From NCBI GenBank assembly GCA_036506795.1, contig DASXRC010000142.1:1-24253 (forward strand): 24,253 nt of DNA, given 5' to 3'. A model generated the notes under the pieces. That model did no database searches and was not told the origin of the DNA. It was given only the letters and a program-made list of their open reading frames with translations. The DNA comes from DASXRC01 sp036506795 (GTDB taxonomy: Bacteria > Actinomycetota > Actinomycetes > Mycobacteriales > Micromonosporaceae). The position numbers and the translations under genes are program-made. This document shows, piece by piece, positions 1-6,982 of the stretch. The number at the start of each line of letters is the position of its first letter. Position 1 is the first letter of the stretch.

Positions 1-736
1 GTGCACTGCCCGTGGTGCCATCACCCAGCCATGCACCGAACGTGTACGGGGCGATCGGAAGGTCCTGCTCGGGATAGCTGAGGGGCCCGCATACCGGAAC
101 TGCGTGGTTGGTCCACACCCCGGACTTTCCGTATACATGAAGCGACGCCGCGATCTCGGCGGTGGTGACCGGCCGCTCGTCGAAGGCGCGCCGTTGGCTC
201 GACCGGCCCGGCGAGGCGACGAGGTCGTGCAACGCTTCATAGAGCAGATGACGTGAGTATGCAGGCACGAACCTCACGACGTCCCGCCCGCCACGACGGT
301 ATGTGGTCCCGCGGACGCTCCCCAGCTTCGGGATGGTGCCGGCGATACGGTAGACGACATTTCGGAACTGCGGCCCCACCTCGTCGAGCAACTCCGAGGT
401 CGTGGCTGGCCGGTCGGGCTCGGCGAGTACCTGGCTTGTTCTAGACGCGACACGTGCTACATCACCGTCAGGCCAGTACGATCCGCTCTTCCATTCGTGC
501 ATGCGCTGAGTACGACCCGCTCTGGTGGTGGTGAGCCACTGATGCTGGGCGTCGGCGACGATCACCGTGCCGTCCGAGAACTCCACCTCGTAGCACGGTC
601 GTCCGTGCATCACGGGCGTGGCGGCGATGATCGTGCACGGTTGCCCGCGTTCGTCGAACACCTGGTCGCCCACCTGCAGCGCGCCCATGGTCGTCCACCC
701 GCGTGGCGTAGGAACTGGGGTGTCCAACGCCAGGGC
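1..736 (-). mobile_element. Intein in the FtsK Walker A loop, class 3-like, with start of LAGLIDADG endonuclease; C-terminal end outside window
   Basis: A protein-splicing element translated in frame with FtsK from codon 495 (GCC, position 736). It begins ALALDTPVPTPRGWTTMG, a typical splicing block A but with Ala rather than Cys or Ser as first residue. Block B is DGTVIVADAQHQWLTT (residues 549-564), with His559 and Trp561. Ala at position 1 plus Trp two residues after the block B His is the signature of class 3 inteins, which use an internal block F Cys in place of the N-terminal nucleophile; that Cys would lie outside the window. LPIAPYTFGAWLGDGTTGSA (720-739) matches the first LAGLIDADG (DOD) endonuclease motif. 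By hand count about 55 of 245 intein codons end in A or T, against roughly one in twenty in the flanking FtsK, which suggests acquisition by transfer. The splice junction at Lys494/Ala495 is clear; the downstream junction is not visible. Confidence 0.9.
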
Positions 737-2218
737 CTTGCCCGCGCCGGTGGCGCCGGCGATGAGAATGTGCGGCATCTTCGCCAGGTTCGCGACGACG
801 TAGCCGCCCTCGATGTCCTTTCCGAGCGCGACCAGCATCGGGTGGTGGTCGGCGGTCGCGGCCCGGGAGCGCAGCACGTCGCCCAGCGCGACGTCGTCCC
901 GGTCCGCGTTCGGGATCTCGATGCCGACCGCGCTCTTGCCCGGTATCGGGCTGAGGATGCGCACGTCCGGGGACTTGACGGCGTACGCGATGTTGCGCGA
1001 CAGCTGCGTGATCCGCTCGACCTTCACCCCGTGGCCGAGCTCGACCTCGTACCGGGTCACCGTCGGGCCGCGCGCGAAGCCGGTGACCGCGGCGTCCACA
1101 TCGAACTGATCGAACACGCCCGACAGCGCGGCGATCACCTCGTCGTTCGCCTTGCTGCGCGTCCTCGGCACGCCGCCGGGGCGCAACAGGTTCGTTGGCG
1201 GCAGCACGTAGTCGCCGCCGAGGCCGGTGATGGCCAGTTGCTCGGCCCGGGTGGGCGACGGCGTGTGGTCCGGCGGCCCGACGACCCGACGGGCGGCCGG
1301 CACGCGCGACCTGCCGACGCGAGACAGCAGCACGGTGTCGCGGATGATCTCGTCGGGTTCGACCTCGGCGCCGTCCGGTTCGTCGGCGTCTACGAAGCTG
1401 CCCTGCCGGCGTCGCACGGAGCCACGGCGCAGCGGCCGACGCGCGTCCGGGTCCTCCTCATCCTCGTCCGCGGCGGCACCCTCCTGATCGTCCACGGTGG
1501 ACCCTGTGAACGGCTTGCCGAGCAGGATGTCGCGAAGCTGCGCGAGCCGGGTGGGGATCCGGCTGATCGGCGTGGCGGTGACCACGAGCAGACCGAACAG
1601 GAGCAGGAGAACCAGCAGGGGGTACGCCACCCACTGCGTGACGGCCCGCTCGAGCAGCCCACCGACGCCGAGGCCGATGAGGCCGCCGGCGTACCCACGC
1701 TGCGCCTGGTCGACCGGCTGCTGGCCGAGGTGGAGCATGCCGGCGGCGGCGATGATCAGGGCCGACCAGCCGACGATCGACCGGCCGCGGTGGGCGGCCT
1801 CGGCCGGCTCGCGCATGAGGCGGACGGCGCCGACCAGCAGCAGGAGGGGGAGCGCGACGGCGATGGCGCCGAAGAACAGCCGCACGGAGTCGGCCAGCCA
1901 CTGCCCCAGCGGGCCGGCGTTGCTCGTGTAGACGGCGACGCCCAGCACGACCGCCAGCCCGAGCACCAACAGGCCGCCGCCGTCCCGGCGGTGCTCCGGG
2001 TCGAGCTCGCGGGCGGTCGCGGCCTGGCGGCCGACCGCGCGGACGATCCAGCCGACCCCGTGGGCGAGGCCCATCCAGAGCGCGCCGAGGCCCCGACCGA
2101 TGACCGCCACCGGGCCCACGCCCGCGGTCCGCCGGCGACCAGCGGGCGTACGCCCGTAACCCCAGCGCGCCGACGTCGAGGTGCGACGCCGGGTCGCCTG
2201 AGAGGTGCGGCCCGCCAT
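1..2218 (-). CDS. ftsK: FtsK/SpoIIIE DNA translocase, N-terminal part, interrupted by an intein; runs off the left edge
   Basis: Membrane-anchored ATPase that pumps chromosomal DNA through the division septum. 739 codons are visible from ATG at 2218, which lies three bases after the DUF2784 stop. A basic N-terminus is followed by hydrophobic segments at about residues 83-98, 112-134, 148-164 and 200-217, then an acidic/Arg-rich linker (about 240-330). The alpha/beta part of the motor follows, with DYVLPPTNLL near 336-345, RGPTVTRYEVELG near 404-416 and IPGKSAVGIEIPN near 466-478. The Walker A loop GATGAGK ends at Lys494. Instead of the expected Ser/Thr, the reading frame continues without a stop into an intein (see separate entry). 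Walker B, the rest of the motor and the gamma domain are beyond the window. The family call rests on the motor motifs and membrane layout and is secure. The gene is probably the last of the thyX-dapA-rnj run within this window. Confidence 0.93.
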   Translation of the reverse strand, partial: MAGRTSQATRRRTSTSARWGYGRTPAGRRRTAGVGPVAVIGRGLGALWMGLAHGVGWIVRAVGRQAATARELDPEHRRDGGGLLVLGLAVVLGVAVYTSNAGPLGQWLADSVRLFFGAIAVALPLLLLVGAVRLMREPAEAAHRGRSIVGWSALIIAAAGMLHLGQQPVDQAQRGYAGGLIGLGVGGLLERAVTQWVAYPLLVLLLLFGLLVVTATPISRIPTRLAQLRDILLGKPFTGSTVDDQEGAAADEDEEDPDARRPLRRGSVRRRQGSFVDADEPDGAEVEPDEIIRDTVLLSRVGRSRVPAARRVVGPPDHTPSPTRAEQLAITGLGGDYVLPPTNLLRPGGVPRTRSKANDEVIAALSGVFDQFDVDAAVTGFARGPTVTRYEVELGHGVKVERITQLSRNIAYAVKSPDVRILSPIPGKSAVGIEIPNADRDDVALGDVLRSRAATADHHPMLVALGKDIEGGYVVANLAKMPHILIAGATGAGKALALDTPVPTPRGWTTMGALQVGDQVFDERGQPCTIIAATPVMHGRPCYEVEFSDGTVIVADAQHQWLTTTRAGRTQRMHEWKSGSYWPDGDVARVASRTSQVLAEPDRPATTSELLDEVGPQFRNVVYRIAGTIPKLGSVRGTTYRRGGRDVVRFVPAYSRHLLYEALHDLVASPGRSSQRRAFDERPVTTAEIAASLHVYGKSGVWTNHAVPVCGPLSYPEQDLPIAPYTFGAWLGDGTTGSA

Positions 2219-2221
2219 GGA

Positions 2222-2626
2222 TCACACCGTAGCGGCGCGGCCCGGTGAATCCTCGCTTTTGCGGTCCGTGTCTGGTAGCGGTCGACGCGACCGCCGCCAG
2301 ACCAGGTAGAGCCCGATCCAGGAACCGAGCACGACGAGCGCGGCGAGCGCGCGCATCAGGCCGGTGAACCGCTCGGGGTAGAGCACGCCCTCGATGTAGC
2401 GGTCGATGAACCCCCGGTCGACACCGGCCTGGCCGGCGTGCCGGCGGGACCAGTTCTCGCCGACCGTAAGCGGGCACGTGAGGCGGGCGCCGATGAGCGC
2501 GACGCCCCAGGCGACGGCGGCCAGGTGCGGCCAGAACAGGCGCGGCCAGCGCCACGCGAGAAACCCACCGAACACCGCGTACCCGAGGTAGACGAAGTGG
2601 AGGGCGAGGATTCCGCTCGTCAGCAT
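2222..2626 (-). CDS. DUF2784 family small membrane protein
   Basis: 134 residues from ATG at 2626. The sequence follows the DUF2784 pattern: an N-terminal hydrophobic helix (ILALHFVYLGYAVFGGFLAW), a WPRLFWPHL stretch, a second hydrophobic segment ending in CPLT, GENWSRRHAGQAG, then FIDRYIEGVLYP, and a last hydrophobic helix before a charged tail. The function of the family is not known. An in-frame GTG at 2638 is an alternative start, with a better purine-rich stretch about ten bases upstream. The stop codon lies three bases before the ftsK start, so the two are very likely translationally coupled. Upstream it follows a 34-codon ORF and rnj on the same strand. Confidence 0.8.
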   Translation of the reverse strand: MLTSGILALHFVYLGYAVFGGFLAWRWPRLFWPHLAAVAWGVALIGARLTCPLTVGENWSRRHAGQAGVDRGFIDRYIEGVLYPERFTGLMRALAALVVLGSWIGLYLVWRRSRRPLPDTDRKSEDSPGRAATV

Positions 2627-2651
2627 CTGGTACCGCACCGGAGCCCAACCC

Positions 2652-2756
2652 CTACCCGTGGAAGCGCCTGTCGTACTTCCCACGGTAGTACCGCTCGGCC
2701 TCCGCCAGCGTCGCGGTCACCGTCCTGGCCAAGTCGACGATGTCCACTGTGGTCAC
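2652..2756 (-). CDS. Small hypothetical protein, 34 codons, between rnj and the DUF2784 gene
   Basis: A short frame starting GTG at 2756 and ending TAG at 2652. It is supported by a strong Shine-Dalgarno stretch (GGGGGAG) about five bases before the start and by its fit in a 160-base gap of a same-strand gene run. The protein starts VTTVDIVDLARTVTATLAEA and ends with a Tyr/Arg/Lys-rich tail (YYRGKYDRRFHG). It looks like one amphipathic helix followed by a basic tip, with no signal peptide or membrane segment. I do not recognise a family. It might instead be only a leader for the downstream DUF2784 gene, whose start lies 13 or 25 bases further on. Confidence 0.5.
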   Translation of the reverse strand: MTTVDIVDLARTVTATLAEAERYYRGKYDRRFHG

Positions 2757-2787
2757 GGGTTCTCCCCCATGCGGCTTCGACGTTGCG

Positions 2788-4479
2788 TCAGACCTCGACG
2801 ACGGTCGGCACGATCATGGGCCGGCGGCGGTACGTCTCGTTCACCCACCGCCCGACGGTGCGGCGTACGACCTGTTGCAGCTGGTGCGGGTCGCTCACGC
2901 CGTCCGCGGCGGCCCGGTCCAGCGCGTCCGTGATGAGCGGGATGACGGCGCCCCACGCCTCGGTGTCCTCGGAGAAGCCCTTGGCCGACACGGTCGGTCC
3001 GCCGACGACCTTGCCGGTCACCGAGTCGACCACCACGGTCGCCGCGATGAAGCCGCCGTCGCCGAGGATCCGCCGCTCGGTCAGCAACGACTCCCCCACG
3101 TCGCCGACCGCCAGGCCGTCCACGTAGACGTACCGGGTCTTGACGTGGCCGACGAGCCGGGCCCGGCCGTCCACGAGGTCCACGACGTCGCCGTCCTCGC
3201 ACAGCACGACGCGCTCGGGGGGCAGGCCGGCCTCGACGCCCAGCTGGGCATGCGCGCGCAGGTGCCGCCACTCCCCGTGCACCGGGATGAGGTTCCTCGG
3301 GCGGACCACGTTGAGCAGGAAGAGCAGCTCGCCCGCCGGTGAGTGGCCCGAGACGTGTACCTTCGCTACGTCCTTGTGGATCACGGTCGCGCCGGCGCGG
3401 GAGAGCTGGTTGATGACCCGGTACACCGACGTCTCGTTGCCGGGCACCAGCGAGCTCGCGAGCACGACGGTGTCGCCCGGTGCGACCGTGATGTGCCGGT
3501 GGTCGCCGGTGGCCATCCGGCCCAGGGCGCTCATCGGCTCGCCCTGCGAGCCGGTCGACATGAGCACGATCTCGTCCGGCGGCAGGGTCGCCGCCTCGTC
3601 GACGCCGACCATGAGCCCGCCGGGGATGTGCAGCAACCCGAGGTCGCGAGCGACGCCCATGTTGCGGACCATCGACCGCCCGATGAAGGCGACCTTGCGG
3701 TCGTGCTCGTACGCCGAGTCCAGCACCTGCTGGACGCGGTGCACGTGGCTGGCGAAGGACGCGACGATGATGCGGCCGCGGGCCTTGGCGAAGATGGCGT
3801 CCAGCACTGGGCCGATCTCGCGCTCGGGTGTCACGAAGCCAGGGATCTCGGCGTTCGTCGAGTCCGATAGCAGCAGGTCCACGCCCTCGGCGCCGAGCCG
3901 GGCGAACCCGGCGAGGTCCGTGATCCGCCCGTCCAGCGGCAGCTGGTCCATCTTGAAGTCGCCCGTATGGAGCACGAGCCCGGCCGGTGTCCGGATGGCC
4001 ACGGCCAGCGCGTCCGGGATCGAGTGGTTCACCGCGAAGAACTCGCAGTCGAACGGACCGAGGCGCTCGCGCTGCCCCTCGCGCACGGTCAGCGCGTACG
4101 GCTCGATGCGCCGCTCGGCGAGCTTCGCCTCCACCAAGGCGAGCGTGAACTGCGAACCCACCAGGGGGATGTCGGGCTTGTTCGCGAGCAGGTAGGGCAC
4201 CGCGCCGATGTGGTCCTCGTGGCCATGGGTGAGCACGATCGCCTGCACGTCGTCCAGCCGGTGCAGGATCGGCGAGAAGTCCGGCAGGATCAGGTCGACG
4301 CCGGGCTGCTCCACGTCCGGGAAGAGCACCCCGCAGTCGACGACCAGCAACCTCCGGTCGTACTCGAAGACGGTCATGTTCCGGCCGATCGCGCCCAGCC
4401 CGCCGAGTGGGATCACGCGAAGGCCGCCCGGCGGCAGCAGCGGCGGCGGCACGTCCAGTTCGAGATGTGGTTCGCTCAT
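2788..4479 (-). CDS. rnj: Ribonuclease J
   Basis: 563-residue metallo-beta-lactamase/beta-CASP RNase that matures and degrades RNA in the cytoplasm by endonucleolytic and 5'-to-3' exonucleolytic cleavage. The metal-binding motif HGHEDH lies at residues 85-90, NHSIPD near 151, HTGDFKMD at 171-178 and SDSTNAE near 205. The beta-CASP part carries FASHVHR (242-248), SGHS (377-380) and PVHGEW with His401. The length matches the family. The start ATG at 4479 overlaps the dapA stop by four bases (ATGA), so the two genes are coupled; a longer upstream frame would run inside dapA and is rejected. The dapA-rnj-ftsK neighbourhood is the usual actinobacterial one. Confidence 0.96.
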   Translation of the reverse strand: MSEPHLELDVPPPLLPPGGLRVIPLGGLGAIGRNMTVFEYDRRLLVVDCGVLFPDVEQPGVDLILPDFSPILHRLDDVQAIVLTHGHEDHIGAVPYLLANKPDIPLVGSQFTLALVEAKLAERRIEPYALTVREGQRERLGPFDCEFFAVNHSIPDALAVAIRTPAGLVLHTGDFKMDQLPLDGRITDLAGFARLGAEGVDLLLSDSTNAEIPGFVTPEREIGPVLDAIFAKARGRIIVASFASHVHRVQQVLDSAYEHDRKVAFIGRSMVRNMGVARDLGLLHIPGGLMVGVDEAATLPPDEIVLMSTGSQGEPMSALGRMATGDHRHITVAPGDTVVLASSLVPGNETSVYRVINQLSRAGATVIHKDVAKVHVSGHSPAGELLFLLNVVRPRNLIPVHGEWRHLRAHAQLGVEAGLPPERVVLCEDGDVVDLVDGRARLVGHVKTRYVYVDGLAVGDVGESLLTERRILGDGGFIAATVVVDSVTGKVVGGPTVSAKGFSEDTEAWGAVIPLITDALDRAAADGVSDPHQLQQVVRRTVGRWVNETYRRRPMIVPTVVEV

Positions 4480-5396
4480 GCCGCTCCGCGTCGCTCCGGC
4501 GTCTCGATCCCGGCCGCGGCGAGATCGGCGGCGAGCAGCTCGCGCAGCTCGTCGTCCGCGTCGATCAGCGGGGACCGGACCGGACCGGCCGGCAGGCCGG
4601 CCATCGAGAGCACCGCCTTCGTGGTGATCACGCCCTGGCTGCGAGTCATCATCCCGGCGTACACCGGAACCAGCCGACGGTTGATCTCGGCGGCGCGCGC
4701 GACGTCTCCGGCGAAGAAGGCGTCGTACATCTGGTTGATCTCTCGTCCGACCGCGTGCGCGACCACACTGACCGCGCCGACGGACCCGATCGCCGCGAGC
4801 GCCAGGTTCAGTTCGTCGCTGCCCGAGTAGATGGCCAGATCGGTCCGGGCGAGCACCTGCGCGGTGGCGAAGAGGTCGTTCTTCGCGTCCTTCACGGCGA
4901 CGATGCGGTCGTGCTCGGCGAGGCGGCACAGCGTGTCCGTGGCGATCGGTATCCCGGTGCGGCCGGGGATGTCGTAGAGGATGACCGGCAGGCCGGTCGA
5001 GTCCGCGACGGCCGTGAAGTGGCGGACGAGCCCGGCCTGCGGCGGCTTGTTGTAGTACGGCGTCACGACCAGCAGGGCCTGGGCGCCGGCCTTCTCGGCG
5101 GCGCGCGCCAGCTCGATCGTGTGGTGCGTGTCATTGGTGCCGACGCCGGCCACGACCGTCGCCCGGTCGCCGACCGCCTCGATGACGGCCCGCAGCAGCG
5201 CGTCCTTCTCGGCGTCGCTGGTGGTCGGCGATTCGCCGGTGGTGCCGCTGATGACCAGGCCGTCGTTGCCTTGCTCGTCGACGAGGTACGCGGCCAGCCG
5301 TGCGGCGCCGTCAAGGTCCAGCGCGCCGTCGGTCGAAAACGGCGTCACCATCGCGGTCAGCAGGCGGCCGAACGGCCCGCGAACGTCGTGTGTCAT
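4476..5396 (-). CDS. dapA: 4-hydroxy-tetrahydrodipicolinate synthase
   Basis: Condenses pyruvate with L-aspartate semialdehyde, the first step of the diaminopimelate/lysine branch that also feeds peptidoglycan. 306 residues from ATG at 5396 (MTHDVRGPFG). Key residues are visible: the GTTGES loop with Thr52/Thr53, TPYYNKP near 112-118, Tyr141 in LYDIPGRTG with Arg146, and the Schiff-base lysine Lys169 in AVKDA. All keep the spacing of the E. coli enzyme. A second in-frame ATG two codons upstream (5402) is possible. I prefer 5396 because TAGATT, a good -10 box, ends six bases before it, the same geometry as at other leaderless-looking starts in the window. No good -35 is seen. The stop overlaps the rnj start by four bases; thyX ends about 26 bases upstream. 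Confidence 0.96.
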   Translation of the reverse strand: MTHDVRGPFGRLLTAMVTPFSTDGALDLDGAARLAAYLVDEQGNDGLVISGTTGESPTTSDAEKDALLRAVIEAVGDRATVVAGVGTNDTHHTIELARAAEKAGAQALLVVTPYYNKPPQAGLVRHFTAVADSTGLPVILYDIPGRTGIPIATDTLCRLAEHDRIVAVKDAKNDLFATAQVLARTDLAIYSGSDELNLALAAIGSVGAVSVVAHAVGREINQMYDAFFAGDVARAAEINRRLVPVYAGMMTRSQGVITTKAVLSMAGLPAGPVRSPLIDADDELRELLAADLAAAGIETPERRGAA

Positions 5397-5422
5397 GCCC
5401 ATAATCTAGCGAGGATCCGAGG

Positions 5423-6184
5423 TCAGGACTCCCAGGCGTACGGGCTCGCCGCTATCTCGGTCCCGTCGGCCAGTGTCGAGATCGTGAAGTCGCCGAAGAC
5501 GTTGGGCGCGATCCCCTGGAGTTGGCGCAGGCACTCCACGGCGTGCCCGCGGATCTCGACATCGGCGTGCTCGGTGGCCCGCATGGCGATGAAGTGCCGC
5601 CACGCCCGGTAGTTGCCGGTCACGACTATCCGGGTCTCGGTCGCGTTGGGCAGCACCGCCCGCGCCGCCTGCCGGGCCTGCTTGCGTCGCAGGGTGGCGT
5701 TGCCCGCGCCGGGGGCATCCGCCAACCGCTGCTCCAGGCCCTCCAGCAGCTCGGTGTACGCCCGCACGCTGGCCTCGGTCGCCTCGACGAACTTCTTGTG
5801 CAGCTCCGGGTCCTCGGCGATCACGTCCGGCTCGACCATGGCGGCGTCGCGCTCCGGCACGTACCGCTGGGACAGCTGCGAGTACGAGAGGTGCCGGTGC
5901 CGGATGAGCTCGTGCGTGAACGAGCGCGACACGCCGGTGATGTAGAACGTCACCGTGCCGTGCTCAAGCACCGACAGGTGCCCGACCTCGAGGATGTGCC
6001 GGAGGTAGCCCGCGTTGGTCGCGGTCGCCGCGTTGGGCTTCTTCCACGACTGGTAGCACGCCCGCCCGGCGAACTCCGCGAGCGCTTGGCCGCCGTCGGC
6101 ATCGGTCGACCAGGGCACGTCCTCCGGCGGCGCGAACTGAGTCCACGCGACGAGCCTGACCTGCGGCGGAACGATCTCTGGCAC
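5423..6184 (-). CDS. thyX: Flavin-dependent thymidylate synthase ThyX
   Basis: Makes dTMP from dUMP using FAD, NADPH and methylenetetrahydrofolate. 253 residues. The signature RHRHLSYSQLSQR lies at residues 95-107, preceded by SVLEHGTVTFYITGVSR. The C-terminal half has LPNATETRIVVTGNYRAWRHF, matching the family's substrate-binding region. The start is GTG at 6184, with GGGGAG about five bases upstream. It is the first gene of a minus-strand run ending in ftsK. The 243-base region upstream separates it from the divergent ribbon-helix-helix gene and should carry its promoter, though I could not place one convincingly. Confidence 0.96.
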   Translation of the reverse strand: MPEIVPPQVRLVAWTQFAPPEDVPWSTDADGGQALAEFAGRACYQSWKKPNAATATNAGYLRHILEVGHLSVLEHGTVTFYITGVSRSFTHELIRHRHLSYSQLSQRYVPERDAAMVEPDVIAEDPELHKKFVEATEASVRAYTELLEGLEQRLADAPGAGNATLRRKQARQAARAVLPNATETRIVVTGNYRAWRHFIAMRATEHADVEIRGHAVECLRQLQGIAPNVFGDFTISTLADGTEIAASPYAWES

Positions 6185-6392
6185 GCTGACTCCCCTCTGC
6201 GAACCCGGCTGCGAGTGCCGGCAGCAATCCGGACGGCCCCGGCCTCACCCGGAGCCTAGCCTTCGCGGCCGACGGTTTCGGCGCGCGCGGTCGGCGCGCC
6301 GACGAGCGAGGCGACGCGCAGCCGGAAACCGCCGGCGAGCGGCGGCCAGCGCCGGGTGACGCCAGCCGATGGCAGAAAGACGTCGTTGTGCC

Positions 6393-6428
6393 TTGACTTG
6401 ACGCCCTTATGACGTCATAGTGACGTCA
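6393..6428 (+). promoter_or_regulatory. Leaderless promoter of the RHH-DUF4097 operon
   Basis: TTGACT at 6393-6398, a 17-base spacer, then CATAGT at 6416-6421. The distance from the -10 to the ATG at 6428 is six bases, so transcription should begin at or next to the start codon; no Shine-Dalgarno sequence precedes the ATG. The boxes are close to the actinobacterial housekeeping consensus. The palindromes described separately overlap the spacer, the -10 and the start site. Confidence 0.7.
6408..6428. promoter_or_regulatory. Tandem palindromic operator (two TGACGTCA sites)
   Basis: TATGACGTCATA at 6408-6419 is a perfect 12-bp palindrome. A second TGACGTCA lies at 6421-6428. The two centres are 11 bp apart, about one helical turn, so two dimers could bind on the same face. 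They cover the spacer, the -10 box and the start point of the promoter. A third GACGTC core sits at 6379-6384. The likely ligand is the ribbon-helix-helix protein encoded immediately downstream (inference). Confidence 0.6.
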
Positions 6429-6949
6429 TGGACCTGTCACCGTACCTCGAGGCGCTGCGGCGAGACCTCGCCGCGACGGCGGCGCCGGGCGGCGCAGACG
6501 TCGCGCGCGCCGCCGACCTGCTCGCCGGTTCGCTGGAGGCATCCGCCCGGCTGTGCCTGCTCGAGGCGCTGTCCGACGCGGCCGCGGAGATCACGAGGCG
6601 ACTCGAGTCCGCGACCGTGGAGGTGCGGCTACGCGGCCGCGAGGCCGACCTGGTCGTGGCCCGGGTGATGCCACCCGAGCCACCGGCGCCGCCACCACCG
6701 GCCGTACCCCCGGCCCCGCCCGCGTTGCCCGAGTCGGGCGACGTGGCTCGGATAACGCTGCGGCTGCCCGAGGGGCTCAAAGACTCCGTGGAGCGCGCCG
6801 CGGCCGCGGAGGCCCTCTCGGTGAACGCCTGGCTGGTCCGGGCGGTCGCGGCGGCGATCGAGGGCGGGCCCGCTGGTCGCGGCCCGTCCGCCCCCGGCCC
6901 CGCCGGACGCGTCTTTGGCCGGCGCATCACCGGCTACGCCCAGGCCTGA
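6428..6949 (+). CDS. Ribbon-helix-helix (Arc/HicB-like) DNA-binding protein
   Basis: 173 residues. An N-terminal alpha-helical region (1-62), beginning MDLSPYLEALRRDL, is followed by a short beta-like stretch (VEVRLRGREADLVV, 64-77) and a Pro-rich linker (82-101). A ribbon-helix-helix domain follows at about 107-143, with beta strand ARITLRLPE, then two helices including ALSVNAWLVRAV. The tail is Gly/Pro-rich. Proteins of this build are often labelled HicB-family antitoxins, but no HicA-like toxin is nearby; the partner gene encodes a DUF4097 protein, so a transcriptional regulator is more likely. The start is fixed by the leaderless promoter. It probably represses its own operon through the tandem palindromes, which is inference. 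Confidence 0.82.
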   Translation: MDLSPYLEALRRDLAATAAPGGADVARAADLLAGSLEASARLCLLEALSDAAAEITRRLESATVEVRLRGREADLVVARVMPPEPPAPPPPAVPPAPPALPESGDVARITLRLPEGLKDSVERAAAAEALSVNAWLVRAVAAAIEGGPAGRGPSAPGPAGRVFGRRITGYAQA

Positions 6950-6982
6950 GCCTGGCGCGACAACCACTAAGACCCGAGGAGC

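Noticed and set aside
497..2248. Long plus-strand open frame of 583 codons opposite ftsK
   Set aside because: Composition is Arg/Asp/Gly/His-rich with no family motifs; the minus strand encodes recognisable FtsK and intein blocks across the same interval.
4480..4929. Upstream extension of the rnj frame
   Set aside because: It lies within dapA in another frame and has shadow-type Arg-rich composition; the ATGA overlap start fits RNase J.
6290..6303. GTCGGCGCGCCGAC, a 14-bp perfect palindrome upstream of thyX
   Set aside because: It is all GC-rich and such palindromes arise by chance in this composition; no promoter could be aligned to it.
6428..6949. HicB antitoxin of a HicAB toxin-antitoxin pair
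   Set aside because: Only the ribbon-helix-helix fold is shared; no HicA-like small toxin is encoded on either side.
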